Assembly: GCA_016199425.1 (NCBI GenBank)
Contig: JACQGT010000538.1
Location: forward strand, 1-15,811
DNA: 15,811 nt
Direction of reading: 5' to 3'
Source of the DNA: Chloroflexota bacterium
GTDB lineage: Bacteria > Chloroflexota > Anaerolineae > Caldilineales > Caldilineaceae
The notes under the pieces are model-generated. The model did no database searches and had not been told where the DNA came from. It was given only the letters and a program-made list of their open reading frames with translations. Below are positions 1-7,386 of this stretch, piece by piece (position 1 is the stretch's first letter; every line of letters begins with the position of its first letter). A program made the translations under genes and the position numbers.

Positions 1-13
1 CATTGGCTCTCTC

Positions 14-230
14 CTGTGTGGCGGACTGACAGTCCGCCCTGCGTCTGTGTGGCAGACTGACAGTCCGCCCTGCGTCTGTGTGGCGGACTGACAGTCCGCC
101 CTGCGTCTGTGCGACGGACTGTCAGTCCGCCCTGCGTCTGTGTGGCGGACTGACAATCCGCCCTGCGGCTGTGCGGCGGACTGCCAGTCCGCCCTGCGGC
201 TGTGCGGCGGACTGCCAGTCCGCCCTACGG
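14..230. repeat. Tandem array of seven 31-bp units, each containing a 19-bp palindrome
   Basis: Seven uninterrupted units of exactly 31 bp start at 14, 45, 76, 107, 138, 169 and 200. Each carries a palindrome of the form GGCGGACTG-N-CAGTCCGCC followed by CCTGCG. The central base is A, A, A, T, A, C, C from the first to the last copy. Units 1 and 3 are identical. Unit 2 (GGCAGACTG), unit 4 (GACGGACTG) and unit 5 (CAATCCGCC) each carry an arm substitution. Units 6 and 7 share G+C-richer linkers (CTGTGCGG). There are no spacers, so this is not CRISPR. Because 31 is not a multiple of 3, the reading frame rotates at each copy, which argues against coding. Each unit could form a 9-bp hairpin in DNA or RNA. 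The function is unknown. Confidence 0.95.
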
Positions 231-299
231 CAATTGTACCCTCCGCGCAAGGGAGGACGCAAGCGGCATATCTTATGTACTCTCCGCTACAGTCCAGTT

Positions 300-328
300 T
301 TGCTTCCAACGGTAGACTACACTATACT
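300..328 (+). promoter_or_regulatory. Candidate sigma70-type promoter for the glutaredoxin gene
   Basis: TTGCTT (300-305) and TATACT (323-328) are separated by 17 bp. The -10 matches five of six consensus bases and the -35 matches three. The start of transcription would be near 335, giving a leader of about 100 nt before the ATG at 436. This is a by-eye motif match only. Confidence 0.4.
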
Positions 329-346
329 TTTTGTAGCGGGCAGGGA

Positions 347-415
347 GTGGCAGGTATGCAAGTGGCAAGTATTTGCCCTGACGCTGACCACCTGCCACCT
401 GCTACTTGCAACTCA
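347..415 (+). repeat. Repetitive leader with inverted GTGGCAGGT / ACCTGCCAC
   Basis: GTGGCAGGT (347-355) is the reverse complement of ACCTGCCAC (390-398). Around them are diverged copies of GCAAGT and GGCAAGT on one side and GCTACTTGC and CCACCTG on the other. The leader RNA upstream of the glutaredoxin gene could fold into a hairpin. It may equally be a remnant of a low-complexity intergenic repeat. Apart from this, the promoter and the array, nothing gene-like is seen in bases 1-435. Confidence 0.45.
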
Positions 416-435
416 AACCATCCAGGAGCCGCCGA

Positions 436-681
436 ATGTCCCAATCGATCACAATGTATACCACCGACTGGTGCCCGGATTGCTGGCGGGCCAAAAAGGT
501 GATGGATTCCCTACAGGTCGCCTACACGGAAATCAACATCAGCCACGACGAGGAGGCGATGGAGGCAGTCATCCGGCTCAACAATGGCTACCGTTCCGTG
601 CCGACGATTGTCTTCCCGGATGGCAGCGTGATGACCGAGCCGTCCACCAGCGCGCTGGTGCAGAAGTTGCAGGCGGCGTAA
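436..681 (+). CDS. Glutaredoxin-like thiol-disulfide oxidoreductase (CPDC, mycoredoxin/NrdH type)
   Basis: This 81-residue protein has the size and order of a minimal glutaredoxin fold. A first strand (ITMYTT) leads into the redox motif W-C13-P-D-C16 at the N-end of helix 1. The cis-proline loop is S-V-P56-T, followed by a PDG turn and an EPS segment that would bind the thiol substrate. The family reduces disulfides or mixed disulfides in the cytoplasm. Which thiol it uses (mycothiol, bacillithiol, glutathione or a thioredoxin-reductase partner) cannot be read from the sequence. The ATG at 436 was chosen because AGGAG (424-428) lies 7 nt upstream and translation then begins at the first fold strand. 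An in-frame ATG at 406 would add ten unrelated basic residues. The gene converges on the giant protease gene and is followed within 4 nt by a hairpin. Confidence 0.88.
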   Translation: MSQSITMYTTDWCPDCWRAKKVMDSLQVAYTEINISHDEEAMEAVIRLNNGYRSVPTIVFPDGSVMTEPSTSALVQKLQAA

Positions 682-684
682 ATG

Positions 685-719
685 AGAAGTCGGACTTTTT
701 GGAAAAGTCCAACTTCTTT
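685..719 (+). terminator. Rho-independent terminator of the glutaredoxin gene
   Basis: Arms AGAAGTCGGACTTTT (685-699) and AAAAGTCCAACTTCT (703-717) pair over 15 bp with one G-U, closing a 3-nt loop (TGG). A short T run (717-719) follows. The hairpin begins 4 nt after the glutaredoxin stop codon. Confidence 0.75.
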
Positions 720-757
720 CAAAAGAGCCATCGATCCCCGGATCGATGGCTCTTTTG
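720..757. terminator. Strong bidirectional hairpin terminator between convergent genes
   Basis: CAAAAGAGCCATCGATCC (720-737) is perfectly complementary to 740-757, giving an 18-bp stem with almost no loop (realistically a 4-nt loop). The stem ends in A-rich/T-rich flanks, so it reads as a stem plus TTTT on both strands. It lies 18 nt beyond the stop of the minus-strand protease gene, which it probably terminates. It also backs up the preceding hairpin for the plus strand. Confidence 0.85.
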
Positions 758-775
758 ATTGGCCTGTCCGATGGC

Positions 776-3700
776 TCAACGCCCGGCTGGGGTGGGTGTT
801 GGAGAAGGTGTTGTCAGGGGTGAACCGGGCACTGCCGGTGTCGTTGTGGGTGCTGGTGCCGCCGGAGCTTCTTCGAAGATAGGCCGGTGTTCCAGAAGGG
901 GCAGGAAGATTGGGGGTTCGATTCCCAGACCCTCCAGCAGCGGAATCATCATATGCAGCGCCACGCGCATCTCACCGGTCACCGGGTGGGTTAGCCCAAA
1001 GGTGTGGTCCACCATTTCGCCTTGCACCCGGATGCGCTGGCCGGAGACCACACTCTGCGACAGTTGAACATCCATCTGCACGGCCACCAACCCCCGGGGC
1101 GGCAGCGTGCCGCTCCACAGAATGCGCCCCGCTTCCGTCCGGCAGTTGCCGACTCCACAACCCAGCGTGCCGGGAAGATAACTCAGTTCGGCGGGCAGGA
1201 GCAGGGAGAAATCGGCATCGGTGCTCTGAATACCGGTGTTGCGCAGCAGCGCGCTCAGCGTGAAGCGATCCCCCGGCTCATTGGGTCTGCCGCCGAAGTC
1301 AAAGACCGACGCGCTCAGATTTGTGCTGCGGGCGTAGACAGTGGCGGATCGGCGCAGATCGGCCACGCCGGCGCTGCGAATCTCGGCGCTGTTGGTCAGG
1401 GGCGTCCTGTCGGGCAGCACTGTATTCAGCGTGGCGCTGTAGGTGAGGGAGAGAGAGTCACCGGGCGGCAGCCCGCCCTGCCAGGTGATCAGCCCCCCAT
1501 TTTCGTTGCAGACGCCGCTGCTACACACAAGCGAGCCGGGCGCGTAGGTCAACCCGGCAGGCAGCCTGTCGGAGAGGGAGATTTGTTGGGCGACCGCCAG
1601 CCCCTGATTGACAAGAGTCACCGTATAGGCCACGCTCTCCCCCGGCAGCAGATCGGAGCGGCTGGCCGTTTTGGTCGAGGCCGTCAGATCGACAGAACGG
1701 ACAAGCAGCGTGGCTGTGCGGGTGTAGGTTTCCTGGCCGTTGCGGATAGTTACCGTATTGGTAATCAGACTGTTGATCGGTGTGCTCTCCTGGGCCATCG
1801 TCTGGAAGCTGACCTGTTGGCCCAGAGCGGGGAGCGCGCCACCGGGTGGCAGGAACTCCACTGCCATTTTGTCGCGCAGTTTTGTGTTGCTGCGGTTGCA
1901 CTGATAGGTGACGCTCTGCCCGGCATAGGGGCTGGCCAGCCCGGTGGTCGAACGGTTGAGGGCCGTGGCTCCCAAACGGAGCATATGCACTTGCACACGG
2001 CCATCTTCGTGGAGGACGATCTGGAAGTCGGTATCTGGAGGACGCTGGATTCCCAAGTAATCATCCCAGAAATCCCAGAAGTGGGCGTCGGTCCACTGGA
2101 AGATTGTATAGCGGCGGGGGGCTGCGCCGAAGGTCTGCGTATAGACCGCATCGTCTACGGCAAGCTGCCCCCAAACGCCTGCGATGCGCGGCAAGTTGAA
2201 TGATCCGCGGGGCAGTGGGCAGATGTTGGAGATATCCGGGTATCCAAAATCGCCAAAGCTGATGTAGCCGCTGACATCGACACACGCCTTTGTGTACTCA
2301 TCCCCAAAGAAGGGGAAGGCAAAGCCCACCGGCAGATCACACGCAATTGCATAGATGCCGGAGATGACAGGCTGACCAGTGCTGCGAATGTCCTGCCAAA
2401 CGAACTCTGGCGCAGGCGTCTTGCCCTCGCCAAGAGTATCGACCCAGGCATAGCCGGTGTCCAAATTCACAAACCCAGGCCGGTCTACGCCAACGGCTCC
2501 CTGCCACTGCACGGTATGGGTTGCCGGATCGTAGCTGCCCGTTCCGCCACCGACGGCGAGGCTGCCTGCCACGTAGTCCAGAGCGGGCGGCAGGGGATCG
2601 GTGAAGGAGACCGCGCCGCCCACAGGCGAGTAGCTGCGCAGATCAATCGTATAGGTGAAGGGCGTACCCACCGGGCTGGCCTGCTGGCTGACCGCTTTGG
2701 TGCTGGCCGAAAAGTCGGGTGCAAAGATTTGGGCAACCGCACTGCGCGTCATGGAGAGGGTAGAGCCGTTGTCCAGATGAACAGTGTGGGTGATGCGGTC
2801 GCCGGGCCGCCAGACGCCTTCCTTGAGAGGTGCGGCATAGGCCAGCCGTAGAGGCGCGGCGTTGGCTGGCAGCGTCCCGCTCCACTCTACTGCGTGGGTG
2901 GATGGGTTGTAGGATGCGCCTATGCTATTCTCGCCAAAACCCGCAAAGCTTTGTCCCGGATGCAACGGGGCCGCCAGACGAGCATTGGGATAGGTGCGGT
3001 CGCCAGATCGCACGTCCAGGGTATAGACAATTTCGCCGCCTGCTTCTAGCGCTGTCTGTGGATCGATGAACGCAGATTCACAGAAAGAACCGGTCAGCCG
3101 CAGGGATTCGTGGCTGATTGTCGGGTAGAAACCACCCACCAGATAGAGTTTGCCTTCGACGTAGACAGCACCAGACTGCTCTCGGTTGGCATCCAAAGTG
3201 TAGTTTACAGATGACCAGGTGAGGGTTGCCGGATGATAGCGCTCGACCAAATTGCTCTGACCACCCAACAGGTAGAGATACCCATCCGGGGCGGCCACCA
3301 GTGACGCGCCGTAGCGCCCATACGTGGGTGAGGGCAGTTGCTGCCAGAGATTTGTGGCCGGAGTATAGCGGGTAAAGAACCCCGGATTGAAAGCTCCGTC
3401 CAAGAGATAGATTTCGCCAGCGACCACCGCCGATGCCGCCCCCAGTCGCGGACCGCCGTCCATCACCCCCATATCCTGCCATTGGTTTGTTGCCGGATCG
3501 TAGGCGAGAAAGCTGGTAGAGATATCCAAGCCGTCATAGCCGCCAAAGACATAGAACTTGCCGCCCGCAGCCGCGCCGCTGGCACCGTACAATGGGCGGG
3601 GCATGGGAGCGCCCTGTGACCAGGTGTCCGTATTGCTGTCATAGATAAAAAGTGCGTCGGCATGAATACCTCCTGCCACAAAAAAGCGATCTCCGATGGC

Positions 3701-6700
3701 CGCGGACGCAGCATAGCTGCTTGGTTCGGGCAGAGGTGAACGGGATTCCCAGGTTGCTTTGCATGGGTCGAAACGCTGATGGTCAGCCGTAGGACCGTAG
3801 AAGGGGTCCCAGCCGCCGATGATGTGAAAGCTGTTGTCCAGGCCGAGGGTGCTCATCCCGCCCCGATTACTGGGCAGCGGTTCTGCTTCGGCCCACTGGG
3901 GCATTTGCAAAGTTTCAAATCTGCGTTGATAGGTGGGGAGACCCGGATGGCTGGTAGAGACAACCGTAAGAGTCACAGCATCCCGCTCGCCCAACTGGGC
4001 CGAATAGGGCAGATCGACGACCACATCAAAGGCGCTGCGCGAACAGGCCGGGAGTTCGAGGGGAGACGTCAAAGGAGTGTCTCTGCGCAGAATCGTTGTC
4101 GGCCAACTGTTGCCGCGCAGATCGATGGCAAAGCGCATGGGCTGGTTGCTCAAATTCGCTATGGAAAAGGGGTAGACAGCTTTGTCGCCCGCTTGCCCGC
4201 TCCCGAATTGGAGACCCGCAGAGAAGGAATAGCGATCGTCGCGGGCATCGGCGGTCAGCCAAGTGATGCTGGCATCCAGCAGGCGTGTCCAATCGGGCTG
4301 GCTCTGGTGGGCACGCGGGGTCAGATTCTCGTAGCCGGCGGCCAGATAGAGCGCCCGATAGGAAGCATCGCAGGGGGCCACAGCCAGGGCAGCCGCCGCG
4401 TCTCCATAAGGATAGCGCAGGACCGGAAAGGCCAATCCATCTGGCTGGGGCACAACCGCATCCGGGCTAAGATAGAGATAGCCATTGGCATAGCCGTAGA
4501 GCGAGCCGTTGGTCAGAGGCATACGAAAGGCGCTGAGAAAATCGGCGCCGGTCACAATGTCACCGGTGTATCCGCCATCGCTTGTGTAGAGGTCCGCCTG
4601 CAAGTATTCGTCATACAGGATACTCTGCCCATCGGCTACCCCCATATTTTGGCCGGAGATAAAGAGCCTGCCGCCGCTGTCCAGATATTCAACGATGGCC
4701 GGGTCTGCGCCAATATCCGCTGTCGAGTTTGCGTAACATTCCGCATCGTTACAGGTGCTTTGCACCCAAATCACCAGATCATAGGTTTTGAGAGTAGCCG
4801 CGGAGGGAAGACCGTAACGGGTCGATCCGTCTGCGCCGGGCTGGGTGTCGGAAAAGGCGCTGCTTTGAATCCGCCACAGATCGTACTGGTAGTTCTGCTC
4901 GTCCAGAGCGCGGGTGAAGAAGCGATAGACAGGCCAGCCCAGGAACCAACCGCCCAGGGAACTGGTATCCACCAGCAGAATCGACGGGGCGCTCTTCAAG
5001 GCCAGATTGACCTCGACGCCCACGCCTGGCGTCTGCATCGAACGGCGCAGAATGCGATGGTTTGGGGCTACGACAATCAGTTCGTCGGGACCTAAGGGAA
5101 GTAGAATTTGATAGCGCCCATTTGCGCCGCTGCGGCTCTGCAGCGCCGGGTTGCCCGCCGGGTAGATCAGCGCATTGGCCACCGGTCCGTTCTCGTTGCG
5201 CACAACTCCGGAGATGACCGCCTTTGGCATCGAGAGCAGCGAGAAGTTGAGCAGCGAGAGCGCGCCGCCCACCACCTTATGCGTGCCCACGGATGTTGTC
5301 TCGTAGCCCCAGCCGGAGAGAGTCACCTGATAGTCACCGGCGGGCACAGTCAGGGAATAGAGACCGCTGGCGTCTGCCTGAACGGTAAATCGTCTGTTCG
5401 TCGCCGGGTGATAGGCTTCGACCCGGATATGGGGGACGGGCGTGTTGTACTCCTTGTCGAAGATCTGCCCGCTCAGATCGCCGGCTGTCAGTCCCAATTG
5501 AACGGCGGCGTAGGCGTCGATGCGTCCATAGCCGTAGTAATTGTCCGCGCCGGGTTCGCCCAGGTCTACGGCGGAGAGCGTCATCAACCGCTCCATATCC
5601 TCCACATCAAAATCCCGCACGCCGTCCTGCAAATCCGCGGAAACCAGCAGCGCGATCAGACCGGAGACATGCGGGGCAGCCATCGATGTACCGCTCGCTC
5701 GCATATATTCCGACGACCCTACCGAGGAGAGTACGTAGTCGCCAGGCGCAGACAACTCCGGTTTCTGCTCGCCGGGGTAGACGGACGGTCCCAGCGCGCT
5801 AAAGTAGGTTATAGAATCGTATTCGTCCGTAGCGCCGACGGTGATGGCTTCGGGCGCATTGGCCGGCGCGCCGATGGAACCCAACCCAGCGGACGGGTTG
5901 CCCGCAGCAAAGACGGGCGCGACCCCCGCCGCACGCAGCACCTGCAAGATCGGGCGGAAAGTGTCGTTCACTGGATTGGCCGACCCCCACGAACTGTTGA
6001 CCACATCGGGGGCTTTCGAGCAATCCGCGCTGGAGAGATCGCCGGTCAGGTCGGTGGGGCAGAGAAACCACTGAAAAGCTTTGATGCCGCCGATGTCATC
6101 CCGGATGCCGCCGGGCATTGTGGCCCCGCAGATGCCAGGAAGCGCTATCCAGCGGGCGTCGGGGGCCATACCGATGGTAGGCGCGTTGCCGCCGGCGTCG
6201 CCTACCATCGTGCCCATTGTGTGGGTGCCGTGGTCCGAGCAATCGGTGGGTTGATTCGTAACGCTCGGCCCCAAATTGCCGTTCGGATAGAGTTCGCCAT
6301 CGGGGACAAACCAATTGTAATTGTGGTTGTAGACGCCATTCTCGTTGCCCCGGTATTGGCGGATCAAGGCCGGGTGGCGGTAGCTTACGCCCGTGTCAAA
6401 ACCGCCCACCACCGCGCCTGCGCCACGGATGCCCAGCTCGGAATGCACCCGGTCGACCTGGACTTTTTGTAGATTCCAGTGGTAGAGATGTCCATCTTCG
6501 GCCTGCACCCCATCGGCTGTGCGGCTATCGACTCCTGGATCTTCCGGCTCCTGGGCCACCGGATAGAGCGGGTAGTTGGCGACGATTTTGCTCACCTCGC
6601 CCTGTCGCGCCAGTTCGATGATTGTTGCCAGGTCCGCCTCAACCGCAATGGCGTTGACGATAAAAAAGGGCTGGTAGCCTGCTACCGGGGGCGCTGCGCC

Positions 6701-7225
6701 TTGCCTGCTCGCACTACGTGCATTGAGAATACCCAGCACACCGGCCTGATTGCTCTCGGCAGTCGCACGCAGAGTCTCTACCAGAGCAGATCGCCTATCG
6801 GCCTGGCTGGCGTAGACCCGTTCATCCACAGCCGACAGATCGGCGACAGCCCGCAAATGAACAATAAAACGGGTGCGCTGTTGTGGGGCAAGCGTGAAAC
6901 CGCCAGGCGGGAGAAGGGAAAGCGCAGCTCCACCCAAGTGGGCGGGCAATACGTTGCCCCGCAGTTCGCTCAAAATCCGGCCATCCACTTTGGCCTGCAG
7001 ATCGGGTGAAAGCGCCTCCCACGCGGCCCATGCGGCCTCAGGAGCGGTCAAGCTGCGATCAACGGGGGCGGGCGGTGTCGGGGTAGCCTCTTGGGACGCG
7101 GGTTGCGCCACCCCACTTTCTACTTCCGCCCGGAGCAGAGCACCGCTGAAGCCGGACAGAACGCCCCAAACAAGCAGCAAAGTGGACAAACGCAAAATCC
7201 AGGAGGGACGCAGATAGGCTGACAT
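776..7225 (-). CDS. Giant secreted S8 (bacillopeptidase F-like) protease with ThuA-like, Kelch and DUF11-type modules
   Basis: This 2149-residue protein starts with a signal peptide (basic residues, then a hydrophobic stretch at about 8-30). An I9-like propeptide region follows at about 115-225. The S8 catalytic domain (about 245-580) has a complete triad: D277 in FDTG, H332 in DHGTH and S514 in GTSMAAP, with oxyanion N443 in AAGN. The APTD/PDVxNSSWG-type segment is typical of bacillopeptidase F relatives. Two carboxypeptidase-regulatory-like beta sandwiches follow (about 583-660 and 668-742). Next comes a ThuA/glutamine-amidotransferase-like domain (about 747-992), six Kelch blades (about 1108-1380) and DUF11-type repeats to about 2070. 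One DUF11 unit is split by an extra domain (about 1580-1800). A Pro/Thr-rich tail ends the protein. The ATG at 7225 has GGAG 9 nt upstream. An ATG at 7234 and a TTG at 7240 are less likely. The role is probably extracellular protein degradation; the substrate is unknown. Confidence 0.9.
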   Translation of the reverse strand: MSAYLRPSWILRLSTLLLVWGVLSGFSGALLRAEVESGVAQPASQEATPTPPAPVDRSLTAPEAAWAAWEALSPDLQAKVDGRILSELRGNVLPAHLGGAALSLLPPGGFTLAPQQRTRFIVHLRAVADLSAVDERVYASQADRRSALVETLRATAESNQAGVLGILNARSASRQGAAPPVAGYQPFFIVNAIAVEADLATIIELARQGEVSKIVANYPLYPVAQEPEDPGVDSRTADGVQAEDGHLYHWNLQKVQVDRVHSELGIRGAGAVVGGFDTGVSYRHPALIRQYRGNENGVYNHNYNWFVPDGELYPNGNLGPSVTNQPTDCSDHGTHTMGTMVGDAGGNAPTIGMAPDARWIALPGICGATMPGGIRDDIGGIKAFQWFLCPTDLTGDLSSADCSKAPDVVNSSWGSANPVNDTFRPILQVLRAAGVAPVFAAGNPSAGLGSIGAPANAPEAITVGATDEYDSITYFSALGPSVYPGEQKPELSAPGDYVLSSVGSSEYMRASGTSMAAPHVSGLIALLVSADLQDGVRDFDVEDMERLMTLSAVDLGEPGADNYYGYGRIDAYAAVQLGLTAGDLSGQIFDKEYNTPVPHIRVEAYHPATNRRFTVQADASGLYSLTVPAGDYQVTLSGWGYETTSVGTHKVVGGALSLLNFSLLSMPKAVISGVVRNENGPVANALIYPAGNPALQSRSGANGRYQILLPLGPDELIVVAPNHRILRRSMQTPGVGVEVNLALKSAPSILLVDTSSLGGWFLGWPVYRFFTRALDEQNYQYDLWRIQSSAFSDTQPGADGSTRYGLPSAATLKTYDLVIWVQSTCNDAECYANSTADIGADPAIVEYLDSGGRLFISGQNMGVADGQSILYDEYLQADLYTSDGGYTGDIVTGADFLSAFRMPLTNGSLYGYANGYLYLSPDAVVPQPDGLAFPVLRYPYGDAAAALAVAPCDASYRALYLAAGYENLTPRAHQSQPDWTRLLDASITWLTADARDDRYSFSAGLQFGSGQAGDKAVYPFSIANLSNQPMRFAIDLRGNSWPTTILRRDTPLTSPLELPACSRSAFDVVVDLPYSAQLGERDAVTLTVVSTSHPGLPTYQRRFETLQMPQWAEAEPLPSNRGGMSTLGLDNSFHIIGGWDPFYGPTADHQRFDPCKATWESRSPLPEPSSYAASAAIGDRFFVAGGIHADALFIYDSNTDTWSQGAPMPRPLYGASGAAAGGKFYVFGGYDGLDISTSFLAYDPATNQWQDMGVMDGGPRLGAASAVVAGEIYLLDGAFNPGFFTRYTPATNLWQQLPSPTYGRYGASLVAAPDGYLYLLGGQSNLVERYHPATLTWSSVNYTLDANREQSGAVYVEGKLYLVGGFYPTISHESLRLTGSFCESAFIDPQTALEAGGEIVYTLDVRSGDRTYPNARLAAPLHPGQSFAGFGENSIGASYNPSTHAVEWSGTLPANAAPLRLAYAAPLKEGVWRPGDRITHTVHLDNGSTLSMTRSAVAQIFAPDFSASTKAVSQQASPVGTPFTYTIDLRSYSPVGGAVSFTDPLPPALDYVAGSLAVGGGTGSYDPATHTVQWQGAVGVDRPGFVNLDTGYAWVDTLGEGKTPAPEFVWQDIRSTGQPVISGIYAIACDLPVGFAFPFFGDEYTKACVDVSGYISFGDFGYPDISNICPLPRGSFNLPRIAGVWGQLAVDDAVYTQTFGAAPRRYTIFQWTDAHFWDFWDDYLGIQRPPDTDFQIVLHEDGRVQVHMLRLGATALNRSTTGLASPYAGQSVTYQCNRSNTKLRDKMAVEFLPPGGALPALGQQVSFQTMAQESTPINSLITNTVTIRNGQETYTRTATLLVRSVDLTASTKTASRSDLLPGESVAYTVTLVNQGLAVAQQISLSDRLPAGLTYAPGSLVCSSGVCNENGGLITWQGGLPPGDSLSLTYSATLNTVLPDRTPLTNSAEIRSAGVADLRRSATVYARSTNLSASVFDFGGRPNEPGDRFTLSALLRNTGIQSTDADFSLLLPAELSYLPGTLGCGVGNCRTEAGRILWSGTLPPRGLVAVQMDVQLSQSVVSGQRIRVQGEMVDHTFGLTHPVTGEMRVALHMMIPLLEGLGIEPPIFLPLLEHRPIFEEAPAAPAPTTTPAVPGSPLTTPSPTPTPAGR

Positions 7226-7252
7226 TGTAGGCATCTCCAAATAAACGCGCGC

Positions 7253-7267
7253 AAGAGACCGTCTCTT
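7253..7267. promoter_or_regulatory. 15-bp palindrome in the leader of the protease gene
   Basis: AAGAGAC-C-GTCTCTT is a perfect 7+1+7 palindrome whose near edge is 28 bp upstream of the protease start codon. It could be a dimeric-repressor operator or a short leader hairpin. No convincing promoter was found around it. The rest of the 161-bp gap between the protease and the muramidase genes shows nothing else. Confidence 0.3.
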
Positions 7268-7386
7268 TTGATCCGGAAACGGCAGCGGAAGCGTAAGGAA
7301 GAAAGGTAATGAATTTGGGCGGGCGTGGCGAAGAGGATGCCATGTGGAGTGTGGCCCGCAAATGCTCTTGGGAACGGGTCAAGCAA

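Noticed and set aside
14..230. CRISPR array
   Set aside because: Repeats are contiguous with no unique spacers, and no cas genes are in the window.
406..435. Upstream ATG extension of the glutaredoxin gene
   Set aside because: It would add ten non-family residues and places the good AGGAG site inside the coding region.
78..758. Open frame of 226 codons on the plus strand across the tandem array, leader and glutaredoxin gene
   Set aside because: It is translated repeat and out-of-frame sequence. The 31-bp period shifts frame with each copy, and the frame overlaps the well-supported glutaredoxin gene and both terminators.
1004..2203. Plus-strand open frame of 399 codons opposite the C-terminal DUF11 region
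   Set aside because: A shadow of the protease reading frame with no ribosome site or recognisable domain.
3779..6472. Two long plus-strand open frames of 438 and 454 codons opposite the protease gene
   Set aside because: They lie fully antisense to a gene with intact catalytic motifs and recognisable domains. Their translations show no known fold, and long antisense frames are expected in G+C-rich DNA.
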